The notes: generated by a model from the sequence alone, not told the origin. DNA of 7,308 nt from Candidatus Omnitrophota bacterium (GCA_013202935.1 JABMRG010000019.1:1-7308); one strand, 5' to 3'. Positions 1-5,720 are shown, numbered from the stretch's first letter. Translations and numbers: made by a program.

Positions 1-182
1 ATAAGCCGAAGATTGTCGGTATAGCTACCCTTATAGATCGAAGCGGGACAAGGAACCCATTTGGCAAGATTCCTTTTGAGAGCATCGAAAAGATAAATAT
101 AAAGACCTATAAGCCAGAAAGCTGCCCCTTGTGCAAGAAAAAGGTTCCCCTGACAAAGCCTGGCTCAAGAGCCCAGACATAA
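1..182 (+). CDS. pyrE: Orotate phosphoribosyltransferase, C-terminal fragment (5' end outside window)
   Basis: The reading frame is open from base 3 and ends at TAA 180-182, giving 59 C-terminal residues. The segment reads VGIATLIDRSG, then a basic stretch with FGKIPF, then the tail TYKPESCPLCKKKVPLTKPGSR. From family knowledge, a 'hydrophobic strand-DRSGG' segment followed by a Y-x-P-E-x-CPLC-x(4)-P-x-x-KPGSR ending is typical of a PyrE subgroup. PyrE transfers phosphoribose from PRPP to orotate to make OMP in cytosolic pyrimidine synthesis. The PRPP-binding loop would lie upstream of the window and cannot be checked. The Cys41-x-x-Cys44 pair (fragment numbering) is visible. The stop lies 16 bases before the epsilon gene, with no obvious promoter or terminator between, so co-transcription with the ATP synthase genes is possible. 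Another type I phosphoribosyltransferase is the main alternative. Confidence 0.72.
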   Translation, partial: KPKIVGIATLIDRSGTRNPFGKIPFESIEKINIKTYKPESCPLCKKKVPLTKPGSRAQT

Positions 183-198
183 AGACGAGAGCGTTATT

Positions 199-456
199 AT
201 GGAAGTTGTAATTATTACACCAGAAAGAGAACTGTTCAGAGGAGCCGCTACCCTAGTTTCATTTCGTGCAGAAAAAGGCGATATGGAGATTATGCCAGGA
301 CATGCACCTCTCCTGGTTACGCTTTCAAAAGGCGATTTAAGATTAGAATCCGATAGAGGCAATATAGAATATAAGATATTATCCGGCTTTGCAGAAGTTC
401 ACAATGATGAGGCAACTCTTCTGGTAAGAGAAAGCGTTAGTGAAGAAGAAGAATGA
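199..456 (+). CDS. atpC: F1Fo-ATP synthase epsilon subunit, short form (N-terminal beta-sandwich only)
   Basis: This 85-residue protein matches the N-terminal domain of the F1 epsilon subunit: V-x-I-I-T-P-E-R-E at the start, then KGDMEIMPGHAPLLVTL at 26-42 (the conserved G-x-M-x-I-x-PGHAPL signature) and SGFAEVHNDEATLL at 62-75. Epsilon joins gamma and the c ring in the central stalk. Usual bacterial epsilon is about 130-140 residues, with a C-terminal pair of helices that can inhibit ATP hydrolysis. Here the protein stops right after the beta-sandwich, ending in an acidic SEEEE tail, so the inhibitory hairpin is absent. Short epsilon subunits of this kind are known in some bacteria, for example green sulfur bacteria. 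The start ATG at 199 has only a weak purine-rich GACGAGAG upstream. Its last 17 bases overlap the next gene. Its place at the head of the operon, rather than after beta, is unusual. Confidence 0.93.
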   Translation: MEVVIITPERELFRGAATLVSFRAEKGDMEIMPGHAPLLVTLSKGDLRLESDRGNIEYKILSGFAEVHNDEATLLVRESVSEEEE

Positions 457-646
457 TTTTATATATTATCTTAGCCTGGTTACGCAGATAGGCCTTACAA
501 TAATAGCAAGCATCCTGATAGGCCTTTATATAGGAATCTTTTTGGATAGGACACTTAAGACAAAAGGGGTATTTTTAATAATATTTCTTTTAATCGGAAT
601 CGCAGGCGGTTTTTACAATTCTTATAAACAGATACTTAGAAAATGA
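440..646 (+). CDS. atpZ: AtpZ/AtpQ-like small membrane protein of the ATP synthase operon
   Basis: A 68-residue protein with a basic N-terminus (MKKK) and two hydrophobic helices, about residues 13-35 and 43-61, joined by the short polar turn LDRTLKTKG. The first helix ends in the Gly-rich I-G-L-Y-I-G-I-F-L-D pattern and the second carries GIAGGFYNSYKQI. This is the layout of the AtpZ ('F0F1-ATPase gene 1') family and of AtpQ in N-type ATPase operons; the two are related and cannot be told apart by eye. The proposed role is accessory: assembly of Fo or Mg2+/Ca2+ handling at the membrane. The start is GTG at 440, because no in-frame ATG exists nearby; AAGAGAAAG at 425-433 could serve as ribosome binding site. 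It overlaps epsilon by 17 bases and the next gene by ATGA, suggesting translational coupling. Family assignment is good, function inferred. Confidence 0.82.
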   Translation: MKKKNDFIYYLSLVTQIGLTIIASILIGLYIGIFLDRTLKTKGVFLIIFLLIGIAGGFYNSYKQILRK

Positions 647-1035
647 CGATGAGCGTACCCTTAGAATACCTTCTTTTTAAAATTACTATTTACAAGAGAG
701 TTATTTTTATTGTGGCAACCATCTCTATTGTTGCGCTGTTGTTAAGGCATGGCGATTTTGCGCTGGGTGCTGTTGTGGGCGGGCTTATAGCAGTTGCTAT
801 ATTCTCTCTTCTTTATAAGTATGTCCTGGCCTTACGTAATATACAGATTGGGCAGAAGGGAAGATTTATTATCCCACGCGCGCTGATGCTTTATGCGATA
901 ATCGGGTTTACCCTCTTTATAGCAATAACAAAAGGTTTGCCCGTGTTTTTAGGGGCAGCGGCGGGTATATTTTCATTGAAGATAGCAATATTCTTAGAAC
1001 TTTTTAGGGGAGAGCGATGTCAGGCAGCGAACTGA
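643..1035 (+). CDS. atpI: AtpI-family ATP synthase accessory protein (subunit I / AtpR-like)
   Basis: A 130-residue protein with four predicted membrane helices (about 18-35, 39-60, 77-97 and 98-119). The last contains GLPVFLGAAAGIFSLKIAIF, the 'GxxxGxxxxxxKIAI' type of ending seen in AtpI (ATP synthase I chain). The family is thought to help assemble the c ring. In N-type ATPase operons the gene in this position, after AtpQ and before the a/c genes, is AtpR, a shorter three-helix protein. Length and four helices favour AtpI here. The start at 643 overlaps the previous stop as ATGA; a second in-frame ATG at 649 is an alternative. The 3' end overlaps the c1 gene by 19 bases, and the AGGGGAG that serves c1 lies inside this coding region. 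Identification rests on membrane topology, the final-helix motif and operon context. Confidence 0.8.
   Translation: MTMSVPLEYLLFKITIYKRVIFIVATISIVALLLRHGDFALGAVVGGLIAVAIFSLLYKYVLALRNIQIGQKGRFIIPRALMLYAIIGFTLFIAITKGLPVFLGAAAGIFSLKIAIFLELFRGERCQAAN
1006..1012 (+). promoter_or_regulatory. Ribosome binding site for c1
   Basis: AGGGGAG lies 4 bases before the c1 ATG at 1017, inside the end of the AtpI-like gene. It supports 1017 as the true start even though this creates a 19-base overlap. Confidence 0.65.
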
Positions 1036-1268
1036 TAACGGTAGTAACTTATGTCTCGAGTGCTATATGCATGGGCCTTGGGGCGATAGGTTCAGCCATA
1101 GGCATAGGAAAAATAGGCGCTAAGGATGTTGAGGGATCGAGCATAAACCCTAAACAGGAGGGCGCGCTCTTAAAGACCATGCTTATAGCCATGGCGATAG
1201 CATCTACAACAGCTATGTATGCCCTGCTTGTATCCCTTCTGCTTTTATTTGTAATAGGAGCTATATAG
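1017..1268 (+). CDS. atpE: F-type ATPase c-subunit paralogue c1, lacking the ion-binding carboxylate
   Basis: An 83-residue two-helix proteolipid of normal c-subunit length. Helix 1 (about 9-36) keeps the Gly/Ala packing pattern CMGLGAIGSAIGIG at 18-31. The polar loop EGSSINP (39-45) replaces the usual A-R-Q-P. Helix 2 (about 50-80) reads TMLIAMAIASTTAMYALL from 54. Aligned without gaps to c2 downstream, about 36 of 64 positions are identical, but the helix-2 glutamate that binds H+ or Na+ in c subunits is Ser63 (codon TCT at 1203-1205), and the helix-1 glutamate of c2 is Ile30 (ATA). No other acidic residue lies within either helix. The neighbouring Thr64, Thr65 and Tyr68 are retained. The frame is intact with a good ribosome binding site and no sign of decay. 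It may be an ion-silent rotor component or an assembly protein. Homology to subunit c is certain, function is not. Confidence 0.9.
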   Translation: MSGSELITVVTYVSSAICMGLGAIGSAIGIGKIGAKDVEGSSINPKQEGALLKTMLIAMAIASTTAMYALLVSLLLLFVIGAI

Positions 1269-1270
1269 AT

Positions 1271-1999
1271 ATGAGTGATGTCGGCACAATCGTCACAAAG
1301 ACAATAACAGTGCCCGGGTTGAATTTCCATATTACCTTTAATCCAGAGACACTTATATTCACATGGGTTATCATATTTCTGATCTCCGCGCTTGCTGTTG
1401 TTGTAGCGCGCACAATTACAAGGCCTGCTGGCAGGGCCTTTGCCCTGCTTGAGGCGCTATATAGCGCATTTTCAGATATGGTAGAAGATGCGATGGGAGA
1501 TAACGGCAGGCGGTTTGTACCTCTTGTTATAACGATATTTTTATTTGTTCTTTTTTCAAACTGGCTCGGTATTATACCAGGGCTTATGAGCCCTACCCAG
1601 GATTTGAACACATGCCTTGGGCTTGGGATTTTGGTCTTTATAATAGCGCACGCTTCTGCTATAATGAAAAAAGGAGTTGGAAAATACCTCAAGGGTTATT
1701 GCGAGCCATTCTTTCTCTTTTTGCCATTGAACGTAATAGGTGAGATGGGAAAGCTGGTTTCGCATTCATTCCGACTCTTTGGGAACATATTCGCAGGGGC
1801 GATAATCTTTGCCTTAACAGGGCCTGTGATACTGAAGACCTTTAGTGCGTTGGGCCTTCCTGAGTTCAGCGCGTCACCTCTTATACTAGCGGCATATTTT
1901 GGGTCACAGGCGTTTTTTGGTTTGTTTGTCGGGACGGTGCAGGCCCTGGTATTTTCTTTGCTTGCATTGACATATATAGCGATATTGCAGGAAGCATAA
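1271..1999 (+). CDS. atpB: F-type ATPase Fo subunit a
   Basis: A 242-residue polytopic membrane protein forming the two ion half-channels beside the c ring. The signature KLVSHSFRLFGNIFAG (161-176) places the essential stator arginine at Arg168, equivalent to E. coli aArg210. SPTQDLNTCLGLG (107-119) and GTVQALVFSLLALTYI (221-236), with Gln224 at the position of E. coli aGln252, are further family hallmarks. Helices are visible at about 27-47, 83-105, 115-131, 145-160, 163-190 and 203-236. Length is in the usual 220-290 range, with a short periplasmic N-terminus. The gene starts only 2 bases after the c1 stop and is followed after 16 bases by c2, so it is sandwiched between the two c genes. 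The common order puts a before a single c. All residues checked look functional. Confidence 0.97.
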   Translation: MSDVGTIVTKTITVPGLNFHITFNPETLIFTWVIIFLISALAVVVARTITRPAGRAFALLEALYSAFSDMVEDAMGDNGRRFVPLVITIFLFVLFSNWLGIIPGLMSPTQDLNTCLGLGILVFIIAHASAIMKKGVGKYLKGYCEPFFLFLPLNVIGEMGKLVSHSFRLFGNIFAGAIIFALTGPVILKTFSALGLPEFSASPLILAAYFGSQAFFGLFVGTVQALVFSLLALTYIAILQEA

Positions 2000-2003
2000 C
2001 AAT

Positions 2004-2010
2004 AAGGAGG
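2004..2010 (+). promoter_or_regulatory. Strong ribosome binding site for c2
   Basis: AAGGAGG sits 5 bases before the c2 ATG in the 16-base gap after subunit a. It is the best Shine-Dalgarno match in the operon, better than the AGGGGAG of c1. This fits the high copy number needed for the principal ring subunit and suggests that c2 is made in excess of c1. The c2/c1 ratio is inferred, not shown. Confidence 0.8.
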
Positions 2011-2015
2011 AACAG

Positions 2016-2315
2016 ATGGACGTAGCATATGCTGCAGAGACAGCGAGACAGGTAGAAGAGACAGTTCCTATAGACGGGAAGGTAATTATAAGGGCGGCAG
2101 CGCTTTTGGGCGCAGGTATATGTATGGGCGCAGGCGCAATAGGCCCGGGTATCGGTGAAGGCATTGTTGGTGGAAGCGCATGCGAGGGTATCGCAAGGCA
2201 GCCCGAGCTTCAGGGTGTTCTTACAAGGACGATGCTTATCGCAGATGCTATTGCAGAGACAACAGGCATATACGCGCTTGTGGTCTCACTACTGTTGATA
2301 TTTGTTGTTTCATAA
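2016..2315 (+). CDS. atpE: F-type ATPase c subunit c2 with two-carboxylate, Na+-type binding site
   Basis: A 99-residue proteolipid that forms the ion-carrying rotor ring. Helix 1 (about 23-55) contains GAGAIGPGIGEG at 38-49, with a glutamate (Glu48) where Na+-binding rings such as Ilyobacter have Gln32. The polar loop ARQPE (60-64) is canonical. Helix 2 (about 67-98) contains ADAIAETTGIYALV at 76-89, with the essential carboxylate Glu81 followed by Thr82, Thr83 and Tyr86, matching Glu65, Ser66, Thr67 and Tyr70 of Na+ rings. A second glutamate in helix 1 is known from the Fusobacterium nucleatum Na+ ring and N-type ATPases. Na+ coupling is therefore likely but not proven. Compared with E. coli (79 residues) it has an extra N-terminal stretch of about 15 residues, VAYAAETARQVEET, before helix 1. 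The ATG at 2016 has a near-perfect ribosome binding site and there is no later Met before residue 37. Confidence 0.96.
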   Translation: MDVAYAAETARQVEETVPIDGKVIIRAAALLGAGICMGAGAIGPGIGEGIVGGSACEGIARQPELQGVLTRTMLIADAIAETTGIYALVVSLLLIFVVS

Positions 2316-2318
2316 GAG

Positions 2319-2810
2319 ATGAATCTAAATTTTACATTAATATTACAGATATTAAGCTTTCTTATACTGCTTGGGCTTCTGGTGAAGTTCCTCTATAAGC
2401 CACTTACACAGTATTTAGATGAGCGGGCCAAGAAGATACGCGGTATGACAGAAGAGGCTCAGGCTGCACAAGAGAAGGCCAGGCTCTATGCAGAAGAGAC
2501 ACATAAGGCGCTTGAGATGGCAAAGGGCGAGGCTCTTCGTATAAAGAATGAGGCAAAACGTGTCTCTGATTCTGAGAGAAGAAAGGTTGTGGCAGAGGCG
2601 AAGAGAGAGGCTCAGAGATTGATAGAGGAGGCAAAGACGCAGCTCGGTAGAGAGAAAGAGCAGGTAGTCAAAGACTTGAGGCAGGATATCGCAGATATAT
2701 CATTGGATATCGCGAAGAAGATCCTGGGAAGAGAAATAGGCAAGGAAGACCATAAGCGTATTATAGATGATTCCATTAAGGAGATAGAGGATGTATTCAC
2801 TAGGCCCTGA
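2319..2810 (+). CDS. atpF: F-type ATPase Fo subunit b
   Basis: A 163-residue peripheral-stalk protein: one N-terminal membrane helix (about 4-26, FTLILQILSFLILLGLLVKF) followed by KPLTQYLDERAKKI, the standard junction into the stalk, and a long charged helix rich in Ala, Glu, Lys and Arg (about 35-135) able to form a coiled coil. The C-terminal IADISLDIAKKILGREI (124-140) matches the region of b that binds delta. Length is typical (about 155-170), so this is an ordinary b. Only one b gene is present, implying a homodimer. It starts 3 bases after the c2 stop with little ribosome binding sequence, which suggests translation coupled to c2, and it overlaps delta by 20 bases. Confidence 0.96.
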   Translation: MNLNFTLILQILSFLILLGLLVKFLYKPLTQYLDERAKKIRGMTEEAQAAQEKARLYAEETHKALEMAKGEALRIKNEAKRVSDSERRKVVAEAKREAQRLIEEAKTQLGREKEQVVKDLRQDIADISLDIAKKILGREIGKEDHKRIIDDSIKEIEDVFTRP

Positions 2811-3345
2811 AGCTGAAGTTTTACATAGGCGGTATGCGCAGGCCTTGATAGATATAGCAGAGGCAGACAAGAAGCTTGATGATATGAAGGAGAGCCTCGA
2901 GATGATTACTGCTGTGTTAGAGAAAGAGCCCCTCCTGCAGAAGACTATATGTCACCCTAGCATAGATAAGAAAGAGAAGATTAAGTTGCTTGAGGCCTTG
3001 ACAAAGAAGACAAAGTGCTGTGATGAGTTCCTCTGGTTTTTAAAGACACTCCTGAAGAACGACAGATTTAAGCTTATACACGGGGTCTATTTGAAATATA
3101 GAGACCTTTATAATGTCAAAAGAAGAAGACAGCGGGTCATTGTAAAGAGCGCAATATCCTTAGGCAGGGAACAGTTGGCGTGTCTGGGCAAAGCGCTTGA
3201 GAAGATGCTTAAAAAAGAGATTCTCATAGAAGAGATTTTAGATAAGAATATAATAGGTGGGTTTGACCTGATGATAGGAGATAAGGTTTATAACTTATCG
3301 TTGCTTACAAGATTACAGTTAGCAAAAGAAGGGCTTAAGAGATAA
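2791..3345 (+). CDS. atpH: F1-ATPase delta subunit (OSCP)
   Basis: A 184-residue cytoplasmic protein that links the b stalk to the top of the alpha/beta hexamer. The N-terminal helical domain begins with HRRYAQALIDIAEADKKLD (12-30), the typical 'YAxALxxxAxE' start, and continues to about residue 108. The C-terminal region has VIVKSAISLGREQL (116-129) and DKNIIGGFDLMIGDKVYNLS (151-170), matching the 'D..iiGGf.l.igd.v.D.Sl' signature, with Asn where Asp is common. Length is normal. The start ATG lies within the end of b (20-base overlap) and is supported by AAGGAG at 2778-2783, 7 bases upstream. The stop TAA shares its last base with the alpha start (TAATG). Presence of a separate delta shows that this is not a classical N-type ATPase, which lacks one. 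Confidence 0.95.
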   Translation: MYSLGPEAEVLHRRYAQALIDIAEADKKLDDMKESLEMITAVLEKEPLLQKTICHPSIDKKEKIKLLEALTKKTKCCDEFLWFLKTLLKNDRFKLIHGVYLKYRDLYNVKRRRQRVIVKSAISLGREQLACLGKALEKMLKKEILIEEILDKNIIGGFDLMIGDKVYNLSLLTRLQLAKEGLKR

Positions 3346-4850
3346 TGAAGATACGACCTCAAGAAATAACAGATATTATCAAGAAAGAGATCCAGGGTTT
3401 TAAGAAGAGGGTAGATACAGCGGAGATAGGTGTTGTTGTAGAAGTGGGAGATGGTATAGCAAGGATATACGGGCTAGATAATGCCATGGCAGGGGAACTT
3501 CTTCTTTTTCCAAATGATATATATGGTATGGTGCTGAACCTTGAAGAGGAGACAGTAGGGGCCTGTATTTTTGGTGATGATAAGTTTATAAAAGAAGGCG
3601 ATGAGGTGCGGCTTACCAAAAGAATAGTAAGTGTTGGGGTGGGCGATGCGCTGCTAGGAAGGGTTGTCAATGCATTGGGTGAGCCTATAGATGGTAAAGG
3701 GGCTATCAAGGCAGAGTCAATAGAGAATATTGAAAAGATCGCCCCAGGAGTTGTAAAGCGCCAGCCAGTAAAAGAGCCGCTTCAAACAGGTATCAAGGCC
3801 ATAGACTCTATGATACCTATCGGGCGTGGGCAGAGAGAGCTTATTATAGGTGATCGCCAGATAGGAAAAACCACAATAGCTATCGATACAATTCTTAATC
3901 AGAAGGGCAAGGACGTTGTCTGTATCTATGTAGCTATCGGGCAGAAGAACTCATCCGTTGCCAGTGTAATAGATAAGCTTGCAAAAGCCGGTGCTATGGG
4001 CTATACGATTGTAGTAAACGCGGGAGCAAGTGACCCAGCCCCTCTTCAATACCTTGCGCCATATTCAGGTTGTACAATAGGTGAGTATTTTAGAGACAAT
4101 GGCCGCCACGCATTAATAGTATATGATGACCTTACAAAACATGCCAAGAGTTATCGTGAACTCTCACTACTTCTGCGCCGCCCACCAGGCAGAGAAGCGT
4201 TTCCAGGAGACATATTCTACTGCCATTCAAAGTTGCTGGAACGCGCATGCAAATATAGCGAAGAACAAGGAAGCGGGTCTCTGCCAGCGCTTCCTATTAT
4301 CGAGACTCAGGCAGGCGATGTTACAACCTACATACCCACAAACGTTATCTCAATTACAGACGGACAGATCTATCTTGAGACAGACCTCTTCCATAAAGGT
4401 GTACGCCCTGCTGTTAACGTAGGCTTAAGCGTTTCAAGGGTAGGAGGAAGTGCACAGATAAAGGCTATGAAACAGGTTGCAGGCAGTTTACGTCTCGATC
4501 TTGCACAATACAGGGAGATGGAGTCTTTTGCGCAATTTGGCACAGAGCTTGATAAGGCAACTATCCAGCAGCTTGAGCGCGGGAAACGGCTTGTGGAGCT
4601 CCTCAACCAGCCGGCACACAAGCCTATGCGTATTGCAGAGCAGATACTCGTGCTGTTTGCAGGTGTGAATGGCTTCACAGACAATGTAGAGCTTTCTTCA
4701 ATAAAACGTTTTGAAGAGGAACTTCTCAATTTTGTGCGGGATGAGAACTCTGATATTTTAGATGAGATAGAGCATGAGAAGTCTATATCTGACGAACTAA
4801 GCTTGAAAATATCAGGTGTAATCGAAAAGTTTAAGGGAAAGTTTGTCTAA
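3345..4850 (+). CDS. atpA: F1-ATPase alpha subunit
   Basis: At 501 residues this is full length for the non-catalytic nucleotide-binding subunit of the F1 hexamer. Visible landmarks are the beta-barrel domain with VVEVGDGIARIYGL (31-44), the P-loop GDRQIGKTTIA (169-179), Walker B LIVYDDLTKHA (257-267), the signature PAVNVGLSVSRVGGSAQ (355-371) with the arginine finger Arg365 (equivalent to E. coli alphaArg373), and the C-terminal helical domain. The P-loop has Ile173 where most alpha subunits have Thr (GDRQTGKT), while Lys175 and Thr176, which contact phosphate and Mg2+, are intact. An N-terminal helix, IRPQEITDIIKKEIQGF, is the delta-binding end. The start overlaps the delta stop by one base, and the gene ends 9 bases before gamma. 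Nothing suggests loss of function. Confidence 0.98.
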   Translation: MKIRPQEITDIIKKEIQGFKKRVDTAEIGVVVEVGDGIARIYGLDNAMAGELLLFPNDIYGMVLNLEEETVGACIFGDDKFIKEGDEVRLTKRIVSVGVGDALLGRVVNALGEPIDGKGAIKAESIENIEKIAPGVVKRQPVKEPLQTGIKAIDSMIPIGRGQRELIIGDRQIGKTTIAIDTILNQKGKDVVCIYVAIGQKNSSVASVIDKLAKAGAMGYTIVVNAGASDPAPLQYLAPYSGCTIGEYFRDNGRHALIVYDDLTKHAKSYRELSLLLRRPPGREAFPGDIFYCHSKLLERACKYSEEQGSGSLPALPIIETQAGDVTTYIPTNVISITDGQIYLETDLFHKGVRPAVNVGLSVSRVGGSAQIKAMKQVAGSLRLDLAQYREMESFAQFGTELDKATIQQLERGKRLVELLNQPAHKPMRIAEQILVLFAGVNGFTDNVELSSIKRFEEELLNFVRDENSDILDEIEHEKSISDELSLKISGVIEKFKGKFV

Positions 4851-4859
4851 AAGGATAAG

Positions 4860-5720
4860 ATGGCTACTCTAAGAGCTGTAAAGAATAGAATCGGGTCTGT
4901 TGAGCAGATAAAAAAGATAGCAGGCGCGCTTGAAGTGGTCGCGCTGACACGCCTCAAGCGCATGGAGCAGGATACGATCGCCTCGCGCAGCTACTTTGAT
5001 AAGATACGAGAACTTATATTTGATGTAACAGCCAATATAAACTTTGCCTCACATAAGCTTCTGGAAAGACGAAAGACCATAAAATCTATAGGCCTGGTGT
5101 CTGTTTTTAGCGACGAGGGCCTCTGCGGCAATTTTAACGCAAATATAAACAGCAGGTATCGGAAGTTCATCAAAGACAACCAACAGAAAAAAATAGATGC
5201 GATACTGATAGGCAAAAAGGGCCAGAGATATTTAAAGAAGACACCCAAAGTGAATGTCCTAAACATATATTCAGCGCTTGATAAAGAAGTTCGTGATTCA
5301 TCTATCCTGGAAATAGCCGAGATTCTTATCAATAAGTTTTTAAATAGGGAGATGGATGAGATATATCTCTTATACAGCCACTTCAAACTTCACCTTTTAG
5401 GAGAGACCAAGATTATCAAGTTGCTTCCTCTTGACTTGGATAGTGCGGCAAAGGGCTCCAAAGAACTGCACAGGGATTATATCTATGAACCTGGCCCAGC
5501 TGTTCTATTCGAAAGGCTTATTAAGGAATATATTCTTAACCAGCTGCAGCAGGGGATCATAGAGTCCCGCTGCTCTGAAGAGATGTCGCGCATGCTTGCG
5601 ATGAAACAGGCGACAGATAATGCGGATAAGATGATGGACTCTCTAAACCTTATCTATAATAAGACCAGGCAGTCACAGATAACAAGAGAGCTGACAGAGA
5701 TCATAGCTGCAATAGATTAA
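4860..5720 (+). CDS. atpG: F1-ATPase gamma subunit (central stalk)
   Basis: The 286-residue length is standard. The N-terminal coiled-coil helix, ATLRAVKNRIGSVEQIKKIA from residue 2, corresponds to the conserved 'MaxLrEIrrRIkSvkntqKIT' start. The Rossmann-like middle contains SVFSDEGLCGNFN (81-93), where the usual SDRGLCGG has become SDEGLCGN. The C-terminal helix ends MLAMKQATDNADKMMDSLNL, then IYNKTRQSQITRELTEI, the most conserved part of gamma. The two helices form the asymmetric shaft that turns inside alpha3beta3 and sits on the c ring with epsilon. The catch region KITKAMEMVA of E. coli reads KIAGALEVVA (19-28), a moderately divergent version. The ATG follows AAGGAT at 4851-4856. The spacing of 9 bases after alpha and 14 before beta fits one transcript. 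Confidence 0.97.
   Translation: MATLRAVKNRIGSVEQIKKIAGALEVVALTRLKRMEQDTIASRSYFDKIRELIFDVTANINFASHKLLERRKTIKSIGLVSVFSDEGLCGNFNANINSRYRKFIKDNQQKKIDAILIGKKGQRYLKKTPKVNVLNIYSALDKEVRDSSILEIAEILINKFLNREMDEIYLLYSHFKLHLLGETKIIKLLPLDLDSAAKGSKELHRDYIYEPGPAVLFERLIKEYILNQLQQGIIESRCSEEMSRMLAMKQATDNADKMMDSLNLIYNKTRQSQITRELTEIIAAID

Noticed and set aside
1017..1268. c1 as a pseudogene
   Set aside because: The frame is complete, the length is normal, the packing glycines and helix 2 are well conserved, and it has a good ribosome binding site. Only the ion-binding and loop positions have changed, which does not look like random decay.
1261..2164. Several minus-strand open frames opposite subunit a and c2
   Set aside because: Each mirrors a conserved membrane-protein gene and none has a family motif, so they were left out as shadows.
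3359..3709. Minus-strand open frame opposite the start of alpha
   Set aside because: A low-complexity Ser/Pro/Thr-rich shadow of a highly conserved gene, with no independent support.
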